Source: Dermatophagoides farinae
Taxonomy: Eukaryota; Arthropoda; Arachnida; Sarcoptiformes; Pyroglyphidae
Assembly (NCBI RefSeq): GCF_024713945.1
Contig: NC_134684.1
Coordinates: 1,779,001-1,843,000 of the forward strand
Direction of reading: 5' to 3'
DNA length: 64,000 nt
Shown: in pieces, positions 1-16,489 of the stretch
Layout of the letters: every line of letters starts with the position of its first letter
Position numbering within the stretch: position 1 is the first letter of the stretch
Program-made: the position numbers and the translations under genes
Notes under the pieces: generated by a model
What the model saw: the letters and a program-made list of their open reading frames with translations, nothing else
What the model was told of the DNA's origin: nothing
The model's database searches: none

Positions 1-375
1 ACATTTCAGTAATAATAATGAATGATGAATGGAATGGAATGGAATCAAAAGAGAAAAAAAAATTTTTAACAATTAAATTATTGAATTCTGAATGTTTTTT
101 TTCTGTTTTTGTTTTATCAATTATATATGATATGAATTGTAATAATGATATATTGATTGATTGAATGTAAAATTTAAAAAAAAATGAAAATGAAAATGAA
201 AATGATGATGAGAATCAAACTGGCTATACAAATGAATTGGTGTGTGTGTTTGGGTGTGTGTCTGTTTTCATGATGATGATATGACAATTATATATTATTA
301 ATTTGATGATGATGATGATGATGGTGGTGGTGATGGTGGTGGTTCCAAAAATTGATTGGATTCCATCAGATTTAT
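1..375. other. Dll 3' flank, no gene seen
   Basis: AT-rich, with (GAAAAT)n-like and (GATGAT)n/(GGTGGTGAT)n repeats, the latter around 302-342. It probably contains Dll 3' UTR, but no confident polyadenylation site can be chosen. Confidence 0.5.
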
Positions 376-843
376 TTACGTTAATAATTGTTGATTAATA
401 GATGGATCATGTCCATGATGATACCATGAATATTGTGGTATATAACTATTTGCCATTGCCGTTTTAGCTGGATTCATATCCCATGAGGTAATTGGTGGAC
501 TCATTGCCGATGGTGGACTAACTGTACTCGATAATGATGATGATAAATTTGTCGAGCCTAATGATCCGGGTCCATTACCGGGTTGTTGTGATTGTTGTTG
601 ACCACCACCAGGCGTTGATGATAACATTGATTGTGGTGGGCCAACACTTGGTGGTGAATTTGTTTCTGGTGTTTCTGGTGGTGTTTGTGGTGTTGTTGCC
701 GTTGGTGGATGACCTAAACTTGAACCGGAACCAGCAGAACCATTTGTTGTTGTTGATGGTGGTACAACACCACCAACACCTGGTTGTGTTGATTTGAGCA
801 TTTTTTTATATTTACTACGACGATTTTGGAACCATATTTTCAC
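376..843 (-). CDS. Dll: Dll coding exon 3: homeodomain residues 45-60 and C-terminus
   Basis: Follows the acceptor ATAG and opens with GTG AAA ATA TGG, giving [17 protein letters not shown], the end of recognition helix 3. It then has a Ser/Thr/Pro/Gly/Gln-rich tail ending ...QQLLT and TAA. The conserved [10 protein letters not shown] block lies near the end. A possible AATAAA (plus TTTATT, 371-376) overlaps the stop codon, but whether it is used is unknown. Confidence 0.95.
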   Translation of the reverse strand: MKIWFQNRRSKYKKMLKSTQPGVGGVVPPSTTTNGSAGSGSSLGHPPTATTPQTPPETPETNSPPSVGPPQSMLSSTPGGGQQQSQQPGNGPGSLGSTNLSSSLSSTVSPPSAMSPPITSWDMNPAKTAMANSYIPQYSWYHHGHDPSINQQLLT

Positions 844-3800
844 CTATAATATTTGTAATGATTCAAAAAAAAAACAAAAACAAAAAACAAAAACAAAAAT
901 TAATAAATTGGTTATCATCATAAAAATAAAAAAAATTTTCATTGTCTGTCTGTGTTTTTTTTTTTTTTTTTTTTGCTTACTACTACCAACTGACTGACTC
1001 ATTGACTCACTGACTCAGTGATTGACTGATATGGGCAAACAAACAAACAAAAAACAAAAAATAAAGGGAAGAAGAGGAAAATCACAAGAAGAAGAAGAAG
1101 AAGAAAAAAAATAGACTGAATGAACACAACTTTTTTATGTGAACTAAATTTTCTTTCACCTTTTGTTTTGTTTTACTTTTTTTTTCTTCGATGTGAAGGT
1201 ATTCTATTTTTTTGTTGTTGTTGTTGTTGTTGTTGTTTCATAGATTTGGACATTGCCAAATCGGCAAATGTGCCAAGCGATCCGTATCCAAAGCGTGTGT
1301 TTGTATGTCTACTTTGAAATAATTTCCCATCATCATCATCATCATCATCAAAGCAAACAAACAAACAAACAAAAAAAATCAATGAATGAATCAAGCGAGA
1401 AAAAAGGAAAAAAAAACCCAAACTCTTGTTTCGCGTGTTGTTGAGACTAGATTTTTGAATGCTTTGTCTTTTATTTCAAATGTTTTTTTTTATATATATT
1501 TGTTTGTATGATTTGGATTCTTCTTTTTTTTCCATTATTTTGCATGAAATCTTTTCATCCATAATCAAGAAAAACAACAACAACAACAACAACAAGCCAT
1601 GCACACACACACACACACTTGTGATGATGAAAACAAGTGATTGCGTGCCTCGATCAATGTTTTTTCATTCATTCATTTATGTATCGCGCAATCGATTCAA
1701 TCTCAATACACACAAACACACACATACACAATCTATTCATTCATTTCATTCGTATCTGAAAAAATCAAATGAAAATATTTTTGAATGAGTGGATGAGGAA
1801 GTATTTTTTTTTTTTTTTTTTTTTGGAACACCCAGATTATTGATCACATACGCACACACATACAGGTATTTCCATGCATGAATCCACATATCAAATAATG
1901 GATCCATAATGGATTATTAAACTTTCATTTTTTTTGTTGTTGTTCTTGAGAAAAAAAACTAAAACAAAATCTTCATGTCGCACACACACACACACACTGC
2001 TTCAAGGCCTGCTATATTAACCGCGGGTAGAAATGAAAAAAAAAACAACTAACAAATTCATCAATCAATATTGCAAAAAAGATGATGATAAATCTTTTTT
2101 TTTCTGCGGCTAAATTCAATAAGAAAAACACACACATACACACATATGCACACCTCCTATTAGAACTCTTTTTGGCCACAAAACAAAATCATTTTCGATA
2201 ATTACCTCATGCTGTGCAATGATGATGATGATGATGAGCTTTTATTGTCGGTCTGATTCAAATTCTATTGGTTTTGCGTGTGTGTACCTGTGTGTGTGTG
2301 TGTGTGTTGTTTTTATTTCCAAATGTACATTGGTCATCATCATCATCATCATCATCACTAGTTTATTCTCAATTTTTTGTTTTTCATTTGTCGGTCTTAT
2401 TTGGTCTTAATTTCTGTTTTTTTTTTTTTTTTTTGTTTTTTGTTTTTGAACCAAAACAAAAAACAAAAACTCAAATGAATAACAACAATAGCTTGAATTA
2501 AAATTTTAACAAACAAACAAACAAACAAGAAAAAAAAAGAATAAAAAAAACGAAAGTAAAGTTCAATTCAATCAGACAGTCTCATTGAATTAGTCAATTT
2601 AGTGAGCGAGAGAAAGAGAATGAGAATGAGAATGAAAAAAAAACTTGAAATAACGAAAACAATAGATCATCAGAAAGTCTTGAAAAAAGAAACGAAAAGT
2701 CTTGGTGTACTTTTTTTTTATTTTCACCAAGGATGAAGTGATGTTTCACCAGAAATGTAAAAAAAAAACTAATGAAAAACTCTGGAACGACGACTACAAC
2801 ACATGAACGATGATAAACGACGATGTTTTTCGTTATTTTTTCTCTTTGATTTTTCATTTCATTTTTTTCATTTCATCAATTCAAACAAAATGTAAACGTA
2901 AACTTGAAAACAATGGTCTCTCTATTGCTTGTGTGTGTAGATCTACACAATGTTGTTGTTGTTGTTGTTGTGTGTGTGTGTGTGTATTTGCCAGCCAAGG
3001 TAAACTGGTGGCTGGCAAATTTTTAGCGATCCAATCGTTTTCATCATCATCATCATCATCGCCACTATTGCTACCATATTGGCATATGTTTAAATTTTTG
3101 ATTTTTTGTTTTTATTTTACAAAATAAAAAAAACATTCGTTATGAGATTATTCATTCATTTTCACCTAAATAATGTGCAAAAAGAAATTTCTCTTTTTTT
3201 TGGTAGAATAAAATTTGATCATGTTGATCATCATCATCATGCATTGCCGGTGGCTGATGCAAGAAGTAAAAAAAAAAATTCAATGCATCAATGATGATGA
3301 TGATAGCAATTGATATAATACTCATTGGTGTATATCATCTACTACTACTACTACCATCACCAAGTGTACCATCTTTTTTAAATGTCGTTTTGTTGTTGTT
3401 ATTTTTTCGGTTTTTTTTCTGGTTTGGTTGGATAGTTTGCATCCATCCATTCATCCATACAATCACACATACATTGTATGGATGTATAAAAAAAAACCCA
3501 CACCTTAATTCGAGGTCGAAAATAAATGACTTTCTCTTGCTCGCTCTCTTTCTCTCCAATGGCTGGCCAGAATGTATAGTATAGTTGTATAAGATGCATC
3601 CAGAAAAAAAATCAACAAATCGATGATGCCAAAATTTTTGTTTCAATTCCTATTGATGATGATGATCGTTTTACCTTCAAAAAAAAAAAAAAATTTAAAT
3701 TTTGTTACAAATAACCTGCACCAGCATAATATATCAGACACCAATATCGAATGCCAGTGGAAAAAAAACGAATGATGATGATGATGATGACTAATGATCA

Positions 3801-6800
3801 GCCTAATGAGAGTGTGTAAAGCAAAAATTTTTTTTTTCTTTTGATGCAAAGAAATTTCAACTGAAAATTTTTTAATTTATGCAAAATAAAATACACACAT
3901 TTTGGTTGCATAATAATTTTTTTTGTTTTTTTTTGTTTTAAAGTGGAAAAAAAACTAGATCAAAGATTTTTTTATTGATTTATGATGATTGTTAATGTTG
4001 TTCGATGTTCAAGGAAATCATTCATTCCGTATGATGTAATGATAATGATCATTAAAAAAAAAAAAAAAAATTCTCATCATGCTTGATGATGATCATCATC
4101 GATGAGATTTATTTTACGTGACGATACACTACTAGAATAATATTTTTCAGAATCTTTTTTTTTCTCGTCCTCTTCACGAATTCTATTCACATTAGAATGT
4201 AAATAAATTTGCATATATCAAGCAATCGACTCGATTGCACGCAATATTCAATCGAAAACAAAACAAAACAAAAAAAAAAACAGCAAAAAAAATCGATCCA
4301 GAATGTGAGGAAAAAAATACAAAAAACAAAACGATCAACAACAGAAGCTGATGATGATAATACCTTTTACAGTTTTACTACTTGTATGGGAATAATATCC
4401 ATCTGGAACCGATTGATTGTCTGGTTATTCAAAATGTCTGACAAATTTGTTTTTTTTTTTGTTCAAGAATGTTGATCGTCATTGTCATTGTATTCATTCA
4501 TTTGTTGTTGTTGTTGTTGTTGTCGCTGTCTTTGCCATTATTGATTCCATGTATGTATTATATTGTTATTCTGGATCCAGAATGACAACGAGAAAAAAAA
4601 TTGAAGCCAAAAAGAAAAACTTTGCAACCAGATAGATAGATCAAAAAAAAAAAAAAAACTTTATTCAATACAAAACAAACGATATACATGCTCTTTTTTT
4701 TTGCTGCTGTTGTTGTTGTTGTTGTTGTCAATCCAACAACAGTTATAATTACTGGTTATGATTATAATTATTCATCACATTCGTTCGTTCATTCATTCAA
4801 AAAATGTTTCTTTTTTTTCCATTTACTACAATTCCCGTTGCCGCTGCTGCTGCTGCTATTGGCGACTATGTCACAAACACACACACAAAAAAAAAACATG
4901 AAAAAGGAAATCATTTATTAGAAGGAAAAACAACAACAACAACAACAGCAACGAAAAAACTCATTTGTTTATAGCCGGAAAAAAAATCCATATCGTTTTT
5001 TTTTTTTTTTTTTTTTTTTGGTCCATGGACTTTTGATGTTTGAAGGAAAAAAAATCAGTGTTACCTAATTTTTTACTAAATCTGAAAAAAATTTTCATCA
5101 TTTTATTCGATTAGGTTATAATGATGATGATGATGATGATGAATACTATTAATCAAATAAATGATGTACGTGTTTCAAGGGTGGATAGAATGTATGTGTG
5201 TATGTGGCAGAATGGTCAGAATTCTGATTCTGATTCTGATGATGATGTGGATAATTAATAAATGTGACTACATTTAATGTTTCTCTTGATGCTTGATATA
5301 CACCATCAACCATCAACCAACACCAAGTAGTGGAGAAAAAAAAACACCTTATTTGCATTTTTAAACAATCAACATTTAAAAAAAACTGTAGAAAAACAAA
5401 AAAAAAAAAAAAAATCTCATCTACGTGAAAATAAATGATAATGCAATGTCATCGTCACTGAAAGTTAGTTAGCCTTTTTTTGAATTGATTTTTATTTATA
5501 AAAAATGGTAATTTGTACACTTTGTGTGTGTGTGTGTGTGTGTGTGACAAAAACAAAACAAAAAATGTCTTTGATTACGATGATGATTATTATGATGACC
5601 ACGACTTTGTCATGGTTCTTGTTGTTGTTGTTGTTGTTGTTTTTTTGTTGTAGAGAAAAAAAACCCATGTTTATATGCAAATCAATTTACGGTTGCATGC
5701 ATTCTTCTCAGTTGTTATGGTTGTTGTCAATATCTTTGAATCTCCGTCATATATAGACAACAGAAAGTGATAATTAACAACAACAAAAAAAACAACAACA
5801 ACAACAAAAATGACTTCTGTTTTGAATAAAAAATCAATCTATATGAAAAAAAATAGATAAGAAAGAAGTGAAGAAAAAAAAAACAAAATTCACACGAATC
5901 AACGAAAATTGATTTATTCAATTTTGTTTTTTTTTCGGATTGTAAATGAAAAAAAAAATTGCCTTAATGACATTGACTTTCTCAAAAAAAAAAAATTCTG
6001 TGGTCCATTTTTTTTTAGCTACAAGGAATTTGTAGTTTTTACTGTCGCCAGACACCAATGAAATCAGCAGGACGACCCAGACAGGACCCTACTGTGCGCA
6101 TTGGTGTCATCGTCATCATCATCATCATCATTGATGTTGATCGACACACAAAAAAAAAACAGTGAAAGTGTCACACATGAACCAATAAAAAGTGTCAAGA
6201 AAAAAAATCACTCAATCATTTGTTCTATTGATTTTTTTTTTGTTCACCATACAAATCAATTTACTCAACCACTAATGGAATAATATTTACACTGTTGAAG
6301 TGTAAATCAACACATGATTCTGAAAAAAATGTCAATCACAATCAGTAATGAGAATGAGAATTTTTTGTTTTCCTATTCTTCATTTTATTCGTTTGTTTAC
6401 ATTTACATTATTACATTAATAATCTGATAATGTATTCGTTTATTGATTCAAAACATACCTGTGTCTGTGTCAATCCTAACGAAGCGGCCAATTCGGCACG
6501 TTCAGGTAAGGCCAAATATTGTGTCCTTTGAAATCGTCTATTCAATTGTTGTAGTTGTAAACTTGAATATATTGTACGTGGTTTACGCATCTTTTTTCCT
6601 TTTCCATTAACACGTATCGTTGTACCGGTTGTTGGTTCAGAATCGATGCCACCAACAACACCACCACCACCACTGTTATTATTATTCTTGGAATTGTTAT
6701 TAGCTAAATTATGAATGAAAAAAAAACACAAGATGATTAATTAATTTATTTTTTTGTTAGTGCTAACAAATGATTTGATGAACGAAACAATCGATTATTA

Positions 6801-9800
6801 CTTATAATGATAACGATAGCATGGTAGTATATGTTATTTTTTCAACTTGCAAATGAATTGGATTATTATTATATAAATTGACTCAAAATCAAGTCCAATG
6901 ACTTTTATTTATTTTTTTTTTTTTTGCTCTTGATGTAGCTACCAATTCAATGATTTAATGTGATGAAAAAAGAAAGAAAAAATTTTTCGTTATTTGGCAC
7001 TGACCAATCAAAAACATCCATCATTCATTCATTCATTCATTGTATGTATAACCACGAAAAATACCCGAATATCTTTAACTGAATATAAGAAGTTTTTTTT
7101 TTCTTTGAAGATAAGATTGAAAAAAAAATAAAAACTTTCATCATCAAAATCATCATTGTGGTAGCTATCATTTTGTGTGGAATTGTTGTTGTTGTTGTTG
7201 TTGTTTATTGTATCTTTCAAATAGTCGCCAATGTCAGTGAAATGTGGATGTAGAAACGAACAAATGAAACAAACGAACGAAATGGCAAGAGAAACGAAAC
7301 GAAACGAAACGAAAAAAATTCGAAACCTAACAACAAACATATAATTAACTGTCATTTAATCTTTGATGTTATTTTCGTTGAACATTTCTCTCTCTCTCTC
7401 TCTCTCTCTCTTTTTCTACTTTGAATGTGAGCATTGTGCACGGTGCATCATCATCATCATCAGCCAATATATAAAAAAAAAGTAAACTAAGCCAAAAATA
7501 TGTGTCCAATTCAAATATAATTTCTCATTTCATTTCTATACACACACACACACACACATCTGTCCAATCAAAAAAATATTCAATTCCATTCAAACATCTC
7601 ACAAACACAGACGAAAAAATGGATGAAAATTTTTTTTTTGCAAATAATAAAAAACAAAACAAAACAATAAAACAGGCATTTGATTTTTTGTTTTTCGTTT
7701 GGCTACCATAAGTTATAACATAACTGGTCATCATCAATGATGATGATGGCTGGCTGGCTGGCATCAATCAAATTTCGGGTGAAAAAAACGAAACGAAACG
7801 AAACGCATCAAACGTAAAGTTTTGACACTTTAGATTTTTTTTTCTTGATCATCATCATCAGAGAACGAAAAAAAAAAACAACAAAACTTCACAAACCATC
7901 ATCACCATCGCCACCACCACCAAAACAACAACAACAACAATAGAAATATATATTTAAAACAATGGACATCAAAGTCATCAGAAAACCACCATTCAATGAT
8001 GTGATGGTGTTGATGGTCAAAAACTATCCATCTATCAAACAAATGAAAACAAAAAAAAAAAATCAAAAATCAATTGAAATAGCATGCATTTGGTTGGTTT
8101 TTTTTTCATTTTCTGCTTTTGTTTTTTGCTGTTGTTGTTGTTGTTGTTCAATGAGAAACGCCTTGCTTTTTTTCTTAATATTTGCATATTGTAATGTTAC
8201 TCGATGGTATTGTTTTTTTTATGTTTAGATTTATTCAGTGTTTTTTTTTGAAATTTTTTTTTTTTTTTTTTTTTGGTGGTGGTCAATCAATGATGATGAT
8301 GATGAATAGGCGTATGAATCTTGTTGTTTGTATATATGGATGTCTCCGATTGTAATATGTCCGTGATATAGTGGATTCTTTGTCTTGTAATTCGATATAC
8401 AAACACACAGAGCATTTACAGACCTTGACACACCATGAGGCTATAATGATTCAACGATAACAACAACAAACGTATCGAATTGCAAAATGGCAGAATTTTT
8501 TTTTTTTTTTTTGACTATATTGATGATGATGGTGTCCATTTTATTGATCCAAGTTTGTGCATGTGTTTGTGTGTGAGTGAAAAAAACTTTTTCTGATTTT
8601 GATTTTTCAAAATCAGAAAAAAAACAGAAAAACAACAACAACGAAAAAAAAGAATTATTCAACAAGAGATTGAAAATGACAAAACAAAAATCAAACCAGA
8701 ATCATCATAGAGAATAAAATGAATATAATCAAAAGATTCGGTTGAAAGAATATTGATCAAGGGTTTTTTTCGTTGTTGTTGTTGTTGTTGTAGTTGCTGC
8801 TACTGCCCTTGTTGTGTTTTGCATTAAAAAAAAAATTTATTTATAAGCTTTTTATTTTCTCCTGTACGAACAATTCAACCATATCGATATTGTTTCAAAA
8901 ACAAGAATGATTGAACATCACCATTGATGATGATGATGATGATGATGAAAAATTTTGACTGTATGTACATATACTACGTGTAATAATATTTTAAAACGAT
9001 TGGTTTATTTTGCCTTACCCAAAATCGCCTTCCCCATCCCTAACCGACCCCCGCACTTACATGCCAAAATAATTCAAGCAAATCTTTATGATGGTAGCAA
9101 GCAATACAATAATTGTACGCACACACACACACACACACATGATGTTTTTGTTTTTAGGCAAAAAAAAAGTTCCATAAAAAAAAGTTGATGTCAAAAATTC
9201 ATACAATGACATCATCATCATCTGTAATTATTCGACAAACGGTGACATGGAAAATAAAGTTTTTCTTTCCATTTTTTTTTCTATGAAAAGATAACTGCAT
9301 TTGTCATTTCCTTATCTATATTTTTTTTTGTATTTATAAGTGTAAAGTGAGTGTTCATTCGCTTGGGAAAAAAATAACGTCTACTATAGTATGCTACACA
9401 CACACACACACACACACATAGACATAAGTCGCGAATAACAAACGTTTTTGGACAAGATAGGTGGATGGATTGGATGGATATGGATGTATATGGATATATG
9501 AACTCTATCCACATTCATTTAAATGCGATAAATGTTCCTTGTTCCTAATGTAGATAAATATGTTTTTTTATATTCAAAAAAAAAAAACAAAAAAATAAAC
9601 CAAACAACAAGAAAAGCTACTGTGTGTTAAGCCAATGAAGATTAGATAGATTGGGAAAAAAAACCAAAAGGTAAAACTAACTAAAACAACGAAACGAAAC
9701 GAAACAAGAGACAAGAGAAAAGAAAATATCAAAACTAAATCCACATAGTTCTTTTAGTTGTTGTTGTTGTTATTGTTTGCTTGAATGAATTTTTCACTTT

Positions 9801-10779
9801 ACCATTCATTTTATCTCATTTATATCTTCTGTCTGTGTGTGTGTGTGTGTTTGTTTGCTTTTATAAAAAAAATCCTGAGAGTCAACGATAGTCAATGTTT
9901 TATCATGTCAAGCATGACATGGTCCAAGAAATGGGGTTTTTTTCCTGTTCGTAATTTTGCATGATAATAATAATGATGATGATGATGACGATGGTTAATA
10001 TGGGTAAGAATTAGAACAATGGACCAATTGAATTGAATTGGATCCAATAAATCAAACAGGAATGAAAACAAAACAAAAACAAATAAAAAAAAGGCGAAAA
10101 GAAATTAATTTCTCACACCAACAGGTGGGAGTGAGAAATTGGATATATTTAACAAGCTTGAATTCAAATCATGTTTGTTTGTGTGTATGTTAAATGTTAA
10201 CTTACATGAATCGAGTTTTGAATCTCGTGTTGATTGTGGTGAATGTGGTGGACATGATGATGGTATACAAGAGGTTAATGTTGTCGTTGTTGATGATGTT
10301 GCTGATGATTGTTGTAATGATGATGTTGGTGGTGGTGGTGGTGGTATTGATGCAGATGCATATGGTGAACCAAGATATGGATGAGATGCGGCCGGATGTG
10401 AAAAACTATTATGTAATGGTGAATGTGAATTCATTGATACGGCTGCAGCTGCAGCTGCAAATGGATATGCACCGGCCAATGATGATGATGTTCGATTTTG
10501 TTGTAAACCACCACCACCACCACCACCACCTCCACCACCGATACCAAAATTATCATGTGTTTGATGATTATTGGTTAACGATGATCCACCATATGTTGAA
10601 CGAAATGTTGAATATGGCGATTGATGATGTGAATGATGTTGATGATGATGAGGATGATGATGATGGTGTTGTGACATGGCCGATAGGCCAGCCACAGCCG
10701 CCTGTTGTTGTATATCCATGAAAGCCGATTGTGTTGGCTTGATATCTTGATGATCCAAGATGTCCACTGTACCCGACAT
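376..10779 (-). CDS. Dll: Distal-less (Dlx family) homeodomain transcription factor, 3 coding exons
   Basis: Coding exons on the minus strand are 10779-10206, 6703-6459 and 843-376. Phases join exactly (574+245+468 nt = 428 codons plus stop). The homeodomain spans about residues 230-289: it begins [16 protein letters not shown], contains [17 protein letters not shown], and ends [17 protein letters not shown] with the DNA-contacting Asn51. This is diagnostic of the Distal-less/Dlx family. The N-terminus carries QSAFMDIQQ, like the SAFM motif of Dlx proteins, and the C-terminus carries [10 protein letters not shown], also seen in arthropod Dll. The rest is low complexity: His-, Gly-, Ala- and Pro-rich runs in exon 1 and Ser/Pro/Thr in exon 3. 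Known role: nuclear regulator of distal limb and sensory-organ fate. It is longer than the fly protein (327 aa) because of the homopolymer runs. Untranslated exons are not resolved. Family assignment is very secure; the exact N-terminus is likely. Confidence 0.95.
844..6458 (-). other. Dll: Dll intron 2 (5.6 kb, inside the homeobox)
   Basis: Bounded by donor GTATGT at 6458 and acceptor AG at 844-845. I see no coding exon. It is filled with (TTG)n, (GAT)n, (TG)n and T tracts of 21 (1804-1824) and 25 (4996-5020). One non-repetitive, more GC-rich patch at about 6020-6110 stands out and holds a 10 bp perfect inverted repeat. Confidence 0.85.
6051..6108. other. Inverted repeat GACACCAATG / CATTGGTGTC with 38-nt loop
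   Basis: The arms at 6051-6060 and 6099-6108 are perfect reverse complements. The loop is unusually GC-rich and non-repetitive for this window and contains a minor ACAG/CTGT pairing. It lies in Dll intron 2. Function unknown: it could be a structured intronic element, a paired protein-binding site or chance. Confidence 0.4.
6459..6703 (-). CDS. Dll: Dll coding exon 2: homeodomain residues 1-44
   Basis: The acceptor TTTAG precedes 6703 and supplies the two bases completing the phase-1 codon. The exon runs through an Asn/Gly linker into the homeodomain and ends ...LTQTQ at donor GTATGT (plus ACATAC at 6453-6458). The 245 nt fit 2 + 81 codons, leaving phase 0 for the next exon. Confidence 0.95.
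6704..10205 (-). other. Dll: Dll intron 1 (3.5 kb)
   Basis: Bounded by donor GTAAGT at 10205 and acceptor AG at 6704-6705. Contains (TC)n at about 7387-7411, several (CA)n/(TG)n tracts, a T21GG tract at 8254-8276 and one C-rich island at about 9027-9055. No credible exon. Confidence 0.85.
9027..9055. other. C-rich island (G-rich on the minus strand)
   Basis: CCTTCCCCATCCCTAACC followed by GACCCCCG stands out in otherwise AT-rich DNA. The minus strand carries G runs of 4, 3 and 5, so a G-quadruplex with one longer loop is possible. It lies in Dll intron 1. Confidence 0.5.
10206..10779 (-). CDS. Dll: Dll coding exon 1
   Basis: Starts at the minus-strand ATG at 10779 ([17 protein letters not shown]...) and ends at the strong donor GTAAGT, seen on the plus strand as ACTTAC at 10200-10205, leaving one nucleotide of a split codon (phase 1). 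It encodes 191 residues with a His cluster (about residues 38-52), a Gly run, an Ala run and a Pro run. Reading on past the donor only adds a tail without Dll character. Confidence 0.9.
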
Positions 10780-14789
<4,010 letters not shown>

Positions 14790-16452
14790 TTTGACGGTAA
14801 ACATTGACATTAAAATTCGTTTTGATTATAACAAACAAATGGAAAATTTATCAAATATCAACAAAAACAACAACGACAACGACGACGACGACAACAATAG
14901 CTAGTCAAGAACACACACACACACACACACACAAGAAAAAGAAGAAGGAGAAAGTTGTAGAAAAAAAAAGAAGTGGTCTATTTAAAGTTAATTGACCATA
15001 ATAGGTATTGATTACATACTAACGACAACAACAACAATGATGATGATGACGATAATAATCGGGTTTGGATAGATAATTTTTTTTTCAAAAAAAAAAATTT
15101 TTTTAAAACCTTGAAAAAATTGGTAGTTTTTTGTTCTATTCTTCAATGGTATACCAATTGAATTGAAATGTTTGTTTGTTTATATGTAAAAAAATGGTAT
15201 TAGAAACAAACATCAAATGAATGAAACAACGACGGAATTGATTGTTTTGAAATTGTTTCAATCAGTTAGTAAATAGAAATGAAAAGTGAATGTTTTTTTT
15301 TTAAAGAAAAAAATGCACAACAGAAACATTACCGTTGTTGATGATGATGATGAAGATAATGACATCTTACCTTGAATACATTGATGATTTCTATGTTTTT
15401 TTTGTGTGTGTGTGTGTGTGTATGCGGTGGTTCGTTGTTTTTCCTAATAGAATCTATGGCGCCATTCAATAATGACCATGTTATCACTATTGCTAGACCC
15501 TGAAGGTTTTTTGGTTTTTTTGATTCGGTAATTCTTTTTCTATGCACTGTTGCTGTTACTTGGGGTCGAAAGTCAAAAGGAGCGCCAAACCATCTTGTGT
15601 GTGTGTGTGTATGTGTTTGATGATCAAATATTCTTATGTTTTTTTTACTTTGTTCTTTGGCTCTTTCCTTATGGGTCAGGTCAGATATACCGACCTACAC
15701 ATAAGAAAAAAGGCCGCAAACGAAAAAAAAACGTAGACAGACAGAATATGAAAAAAAAATCAAAAACGCCTCTACCCATCATCAACTTTGACCGTCCAAC
15801 CAACCGATCGATCGATCGGTGTGTTCATCATTTGGCCCCTAAAAAAAAAAAGTTTCTTGCAGTCATTCATTCATTCACATTTGTCCAACCAAAAAAAACG
15901 ACGACGACGACGACCATGAAGACGACTACGGTTACTGATGATGATGATGATGATGAAGATGATGATGATGGCGACGCCGTCGTCTGACTGTCTGACCAAT
16001 TTCTGACAGACTTGGTTTTTTTTTGCTTTAAACTTTATTCTTCTAGTTTGGAAAGAGAAAAAAAAGGCCCATCCATTCATTAGCAGGTCAAATGTATGAA
16101 AAACTTTTCAGAATTTTTTTTTCGTTTTTTTTTTCTTGAACACCGTATGTTGTTATAAACCAAAAGAGAGGTATATAACAGGTAAAGAGAGTTCATCATC
16201 ATCATCGTCATCATTACAGCCATCATAATCATCATCATCATCATCACAATCATCGCCATCAATTGACACAAAACTTTTTTTTTATTTTTGAGCTTTACAT
16301 TTCGACCGCGAACTTCATTAGGCCTCCGACAACTTTGTTGTTGTTGTTTTATTTGCAATAAGACCATACAGTGGAAAAAATACACCGGGTCACACACACA
16401 AAAAGTCTTTTAGGAAAAAAAAACAACAACAAATGATTTCACACACAGAAAG

Positions 16453-16458
<6 letters not shown>

Positions 16459-16486
<28 letters not shown>
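16459..16486. repeat. (TG)n microsatellite
   Basis: About 28 bp of perfect TG repeat in gene-free DNA. Confidence 0.95.

Positions 16487-16489
<3 letters not shown>

Noticed and set aside
534-797. Open frame on the plus strand across Dll exon 3
   Set aside because: Antisense shadow of the Dll C-terminus; no domain and no family resemblance.
10139-10721. Open frames on the plus strand with poly-Val/His/Asp
   Set aside because: Antisense shadows of Dll exon 1 caused by its low-complexity codons.
15550-15987. 145-codon open frame ending in poly-Asp
   Set aside because: Composition follows TG, ACG and GAT repeats; no splice context, domain or conserved motif.
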